Shown: positions 12,011 to 15,400 of the stretch, in pieces
Layout of the letters: each line of letters begins with the position of its first letter
Position numbering within the stretch: the first letter of the stretch is position 1
DNA from: an uncultured Eubacteriales bacterium
Lineage (GTDB): Bacteria; Bacillota; Clostridia; Oscillospirales; Oscillospiraceae
Assembly: GCA_900546485.1 (NCBI GenBank)
Contig: URDK01000068.1
Location: 1-15,400 of the forward strand
DNA length: 15,400 nucleotides
Direction: 5' to 3'
Translations under genes and position numbers: made by a program
The notes under the pieces: model-generated
Told to the model about the DNA's origin: nothing
The model's input: the letters and a program-made list of their open reading frames with translations, nothing else
Databases searched by the model: none

Positions 12011-13366
12011 ATGAAAAGGGCGGGCATACTGCTCATAGTTCTGGCGCTGCTGGCCGCGGGCTTCATGGCCGCCGTCAACATAGTCGTCGCGGACACGGGC
12101 GACGACGCGCATTTTGAATCCACGCTGCTCTCCGGCTCGCGCGAGGGCGTGGAGGGCGTCCGCGTCTCCGGCTGGCGCTCGGACAATACCACAAACAACG
12201 GTAAAATGAACTTTGTCCTCGGCTACGACGCGGGTTCCGGCGTCTCGGAGAGCACCTTCCAGCTGGGCAGGCTCGACAGCGAGACGGGAACGGACTACGG
12301 CACCTATAATTTCGACATATTCGACGGTCTCAACAGCAGCGGGAGCAGCAGCGGCGGGGACGGCATGGACAAGGCCGAGCTGCCTCTGCCCTGCGCCTCC
12401 ATAGCCGACGAGACGGCGGCGGGCCAGACCAAGACGGAGACCATGTATCTCCGGGACCTCTGCGAATACTGGCCCATCAGCGTCGACCGCTGGGGCCGGC
12501 AGGAGACCGAGGAGCGCTCCGAAGCGATAGGCGAGAAGCTTCGTCCGCTGCTGCCCGTGCCCGAGGACACCCTAGTCACCGCCACGGTCACCAAGGACGA
12601 GGAGGGCTGTATCCGCGAGTACGACTGCTACGTCACCGGCGGCTCCAGCTATGAGCTGCGCACCTATAATTACACCAGCTGCTTCATCATCACCGTGGAG
12701 CTCTACTCCCGCGGCGAGGAAGGGGAATATATCTGGCAAAGCAGCCAGACATACAGCATGGAAACCGAGCCTAACGAGGAGCTTGAGATATACGTGCCCA
12801 TCCCGGAGAGCTTCCGCCTTGCGTTGGAGGGCTTTGAGGTATATGACATCGTCGAGACTCCGGGCGTCGGCGGCGCACTGCTGCTCGAGCGCGGAGACGC
12901 GGCGCTCCGCATAGTTCAGCTCTCGGGCACAGGCGAGATATTGCAGGACCTGGAGCTGCCCCGCTCCGAGGAAGATGTCGGCGCGAGTTTCGTTACCGGC
13001 GAGGACTGGGTGCTGGTAAAGCAGCACGGCCTCGTGCACTCACTCGTACCGGACTCGGACGGCGTATATGTTGCCGGTCCGGCCTATGACCTGCGCGATA
13101 CCGCGGGCTACGCCGACAACTGGTGGAGCTATGAAGAGTACTTCGACTTCGACGGCGAACGGCTCGCCTCCCTCATCTCCGTGGATTTTCGCTACATCGG
13201 CTACTATACCTCCGTCAGCAGGTACGACTCAAACCCGGACGATGCGCGCGACGGGCTGCTCTACCTCGCCGTCGCCACGCCGGAGGAGATACTCCTCTCC
13301 GAGGAGCTCTACCCCTCGCTCTACACAAACGGTCTGAGCCTGAACTGGAGCGTGGAAATAGAATAA
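12011..13366 (+). CDS. Anchored extracytoplasmic protein of unknown function, last gene of the ytr-like operon
   Basis: I do not recognise a family. The 451 residues begin with MKR and one hydrophobic segment (about 4-27), then an all-hydrophilic, acidic, Tyr-rich region, so the protein is probably membrane-anchored outside the cell. No lipobox cysteine or cell-wall sorting signal is visible. A Gly/Ser linker (NSSGSSSGGDG, about 109-119) splits it. The C-terminal half (about 270-440) has repeated short strands of the type ALLLERGDAALRIVQLSGTG and LASLISVDFR that would suit a beta-propeller or beta-sandwich; this is a guess. AAGGAGG precedes the ATG after a 13-bp gap. It may bind a ligand for the transporter or sense the envelope. 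Confidence 0.85.
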   Translation: MKRAGILLIVLALLAAGFMAAVNIVVADTGDDAHFESTLLSGSREGVEGVRVSGWRSDNTTNNGKMNFVLGYDAGSGVSESTFQLGRLDSETGTDYGTYNFDIFDGLNSSGSSSGGDGMDKAELPLPCASIADETAAGQTKTETMYLRDLCEYWPISVDRWGRQETEERSEAIGEKLRPLLPVPEDTLVTATVTKDEEGCIREYDCYVTGGSSYELRTYNYTSCFIITVELYSRGEEGEYIWQSSQTYSMETEPNEELEIYVPIPESFRLALEGFEVYDIVETPGVGGALLLERGDAALRIVQLSGTGEILQDLELPRSEEDVGASFVTGEDWVLVKQHGLVHSLVPDSDGVYVAGPAYDLRDTAGYADNWWSYEEYFDFDGERLASLISVDFRYIGYYTSVSRYDSNPDDARDGLLYLAVATPEEILLSEELYPSLYTNGLSLNWSVEIE

Positions 13367-13397
13367 AAAAAGAGGCCCCCGAGGGGGTCTCTTTTTT
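13367..13397. terminator. Bidirectional terminator between convergent operons
   Basis: AGAGGCCCC pairs with GGGGTCTCT (arms 13371-13379 and 13384-13392, one G-U), flanked by A-run and T-run on both sides. It serves the plus-strand ytr-like operon and the minus-strand M56 operon. The 29-bp gap holds nothing else, and the minus-strand stop codon (13396-13398) lies in the T-run. Confidence 0.93.
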
Positions 13398-13956
13398 ACT
13401 GTGCAGGCTCCTCGCCCATGCCGTCCCTCAGGCTGGCCTGGAAGGTGTTCATCACCACTATCGTCCAGACGATTATCGCCAGCGTCAGGGCGAGGAAGGG
13501 CCAGATGAACCAGGTATCGCCCTCGTCCAGCGGGAGGGGCAGGGAGAGCAGTGTTGTGAACACGACGTTCACCGTCCTGAGCACCAGCAGGCTGCGTCGC
13601 TGCGGGCAGCCGAAGCGCTCTGCGGCGGAGGCAAGGTTCGTGAAGAGCTGAAAGTGGACGTAGAGCGTCAGCACCGCGGCTATGAGCCACAGGCCCCAGA
13701 GCTCTGTGGGCTCTCCCAGCGCCGTCAGTACCCAGCAAAGGCCCTCCCAGGCCGCAAGCAGGCCGCAGAGCGGGCGCAGCAGCATCGCCGAGGGCTCCCC
13801 CGCCCCGGCGATGCCGGGCAGGGCGGAGTATATGAGCAGCCAGCCCGCCCAGTCGGGCAGAAGGTCTATGGTGTTTATATTGAAGTGCAGGTATATGAGT
13901 GCGTAGCCCCAGGCTATCTTGCCCAGAGAGCTGTAAAGGCCCTTACGCTCCTCCAT
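13396..13956 (-). CDS. Small polytopic membrane protein
   Basis: A 186-residue membrane protein with about five hydrophobic segments. The N-terminal block NINTIDLLPDWAGWLLIYSA (27-46) follows a pattern (I/L-D-x-L-P-D-x-x-G-x-x-L-I-Y) that I associate with a widespread uncharacterised Firmicutes membrane family. No catalytic residues are evident. ATG 13956 was chosen because the residues upstream of it in the open frame lie wholly within the M56 gene; a GGAGA site is near. It overlaps that gene by 14 bases and is probably co-transcribed and co-translated with it, so it may be a partner of the protease. Function unknown. Confidence 0.85.
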   Translation of the reverse strand: MEERKGLYSSLGKIAWGYALIYLHFNINTIDLLPDWAGWLLIYSALPGIAGAGEPSAMLLRPLCGLLAAWEGLCWVLTALGEPTELWGLWLIAAVLTLYVHFQLFTNLASAAERFGCPQRRSLLVLRTVNVVFTTLLSLPLPLDEGDTWFIWPFLALTLAIIVWTIVVMNTFQASLRDGMGEEPAQ

Positions 13957-15400
13957 TCTCCGCGCCCCCTTCCATGACAAATTCGTCCACCACCTCGCCG
14001 TCGAGCGATATGCGCACGGCGGCGGCTTTGAACTCCGGCTCCGGCAGCAGCGGCGTGTCATAGCGGAATTCCTCGGACATGGTATATACTTCCCCATCCC
14101 AGCTGTCACTGCGCCACCCGCTGCTCTCATACTGGCTGCCGTCGAAGACATAGGCCTCGTCTGCGGAGCCGAGCGGGAGCATCTCCAGCTTCGCCCCGCT
14201 CTGAGGGAAGTTGGCCTCGTTGCAGGCATATTCCACACAAAACAGCTCTGCGACTGGCTTGAATTCGGCATTGGGCCTGTAAACGCTGTCGGAATAGCCC
14301 TGCGGCACGCCCGCGAGGCCAATACTCGAGTCCGAGGCCACGGCGTAGAGGTTCCGCCGGAGCGTCACCGTGCCTGTCTCGCGCTCTACGCTCACGGTGT
14401 CGCGCCAGGGCAGGATATCGTTCCCCCAGCGGGCAAGGGACACGGGGTCACTCACCATGAAGTCGGTGATGGGGATGAAAAGCCGCTCGCCCGTCTCCTC
14501 GACGACCCAGCCCTCGGCCTCATAGGCGCGCACGGGGACGACGTAGAGTCCGGTGAGAGTGTCGCCGTTCTCTCCCTTGAGCCAGCCGCCGTTTTCCTGG
14601 TCCGCGACGTAGCTGACGGTGAAGACCAGCTCCGCCTCACAGGCGTTCTCCGTGCTGACGATGTTGTTTATGAGATAGCCTGAGCCGCTGTCAATGGAGT
14701 ACTGCTCGGGTATGGCCTCGTAGTGATAGGCCACCCAGCCATCGGCGCCGCTCTCGCGCATGCCCGCATAGAGCTCCTCGTGCTTTTCAAAAGGCGAGGA
14801 GGCGGCGAGGAAGACGCCGTTATCGTAGAGGAGGCCCTTGGCATAGGTGTCCAGAGCTGCGGCGGGGGTCCGGCAGCGGGTGGTGCGCGCGGCGGCAAGG
14901 CTGCGGTCAAGCTCCCTCTGCGGGCCAGGGTGCATGTGCCCCGTATCCGCGCTCGCCGTGCCGAGCAGCAGCGGCGTCGCGAGCACGACGGCTATGCAGA
15001 CAGAGGCCAGGGCCATGCCGCGCGGATAGAGCTTGAAGCGCACGATGGCCGCGATGCGGCGGGAGATGTTCCTGCCGCCGTTCGAGATGGAGCTCGTCCC
15101 CGGGGCGCGGGCGTATTTGGCGTTCGCCATGCCGAGCAGGATGCCGCCGTACTCGCGCCGCTCCTCGCCCTCGAGGCGCTCCAGCACGCGCTGGTCGCAG
15201 AGGGACTCGAGGTCGTTGCCCACGCGGTCGAGGACGTAGTGCATAAAGGGATTGCACCAGTGCAGCGCGCGGATGAGGCACCATAAGATGCCCTGCGCCG
15301 CGTCGAAATACTTCAGGTGCAGCAGCTCATGGAGCAGCACCTTGTCGTCCACGCCGCCCTTCGGCACGGCGAGCACGGGCCGGATAACACCGCAGACAAA
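13943..15400 (-). CDS. M56-family (BlaR1/MecR1-like) membrane metalloprotease with unknown sensor domain, N-terminus cut by window edge
   Basis: The visible 485 residues run in from the right edge (FVCGVIRPVLAVPKG) with no start. The zinc-protease motif is HELLH at 15317-15331, followed by LRALHWCNPFMH and the ESLCDQRVL block typical of M56 enzymes. Next comes a membrane segment (SVCIAVVLATPLLLG, about 14960-15005) and an extracytoplasmic region of about 340 residues. That region lacks an evident penicillin-binding SxxK active site, unlike BlaR1, so the signal sensed is different or unknown. Such proteins usually cut a BlaI/MecI-type repressor, which would lie outside the window. The gene is upstream of, and overlaps, the small membrane protein gene. 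Confidence 0.9.
   Translation of the reverse strand, partial: FVCGVIRPVLAVPKGGVDDKVLLHELLHLKYFDAAQGILWCLIRALHWCNPFMHYVLDRVGNDLESLCDQRVLERLEGEERREYGGILLGMANAKYARAPGTSSISNGGRNISRRIAAIVRFKLYPRGMALASVCIAVVLATPLLLGTASADTGHMHPGPQRELDRSLAAARTTRCRTPAAALDTYAKGLLYDNGVFLAASSPFEKHEELYAGMRESGADGWVAYHYEAIPEQYSIDSGSGYLINNIVSTENACEAELVFTVSYVADQENGGWLKGENGDTLTGLYVVPVRAYEAEGWVVEETGERLFIPITDFMVSDPVSLARWGNDILPWRDTVSVERETGTVTLRRNLYAVASDSSIGLAGVPQGYSDSVYRPNAEFKPVAELFCVEYACNEANFPQSGAKLEMLPLGSADEAYVFDGSQYESSGWRSDSWDGEVYTMSEEFRYDTPLLPEPEFKAAAVRISLDGEVVDEFVMEGGAENGGA

Overview
The window is GC-rich, densely packed DNA that looks like a chromosome of a Clostridia-type Firmicute, probably a gut Oscillospiraceae/Ruminococcaceae relative. 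The basis is purine genes in clostridial order, a stand-alone AICAR transformylase paired with a PurO-type IMP cyclohydrolase instead of bifunctional PurH, strong Shine-Dalgarno sites, many start/stop overlaps, and YtrA-type and M56 (BlaR1-like) genes. The lineage is inferred from gene content. No rRNA, tRNA, CRISPR array, insertion sequence or phage gene was seen.

Layout. (1) 1-902, minus: N-terminal two thirds of a MATE-family efflux transporter, cut by the window edge, with a strong promoter and a long leader; its codon use differs from the rest. (2) 1204-7607, minus: a seven-gene purine operon, purE-purC-purF-purM-purN-purO-purH, with its own promoter, a structured leader ending in a possible attenuator, and a terminator after purH. 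(3) 7608-7785: a divergent control region with dyads and CGGATTTT repeats. (4) 7786-9483, plus: two translationally coupled genes, an NYN nuclease-like protein with a C-terminal LOTUS/OST-HTH domain and a membrane-anchored metallophosphoesterase. (5) 9489-13366, plus: a YtrA-type operon (GntR repressor, two membrane proteins, ABC ATPase, large anchored extracytoplasmic protein) under a consensus promoter overlapped by a perfect operator. (6) 13396-15400, minus: a small membrane protein and an M56 BlaR1-like membrane metalloprotease with a non-penicillin-binding sensor region, cut by the right edge. Regions 5 and 6 converge on one bidirectional terminator.

How the genes work together. The pur operon encodes PRPP amidation (PurF), GAR formylation (PurN), AIR synthesis (PurM), AIR carboxylation (PurE), SAICAR synthesis (PurC), and the last two steps to IMP (AICAR transformylase plus PurO). 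purD, purL, purB and purK are not in the window. YtrA-type ABC operons and BlaR1-like proteases are both commonly linked to sensing or surviving cell-wall-active agents, so the right third may be an envelope-stress region (inference).

Most worth checking: the purE leader RNA; the LOTUS-NYN protein with a histone-H1-like linker; the unrecognised extracytoplasmic protein of the ytr-like operon; and the codon-usage break at the left end.
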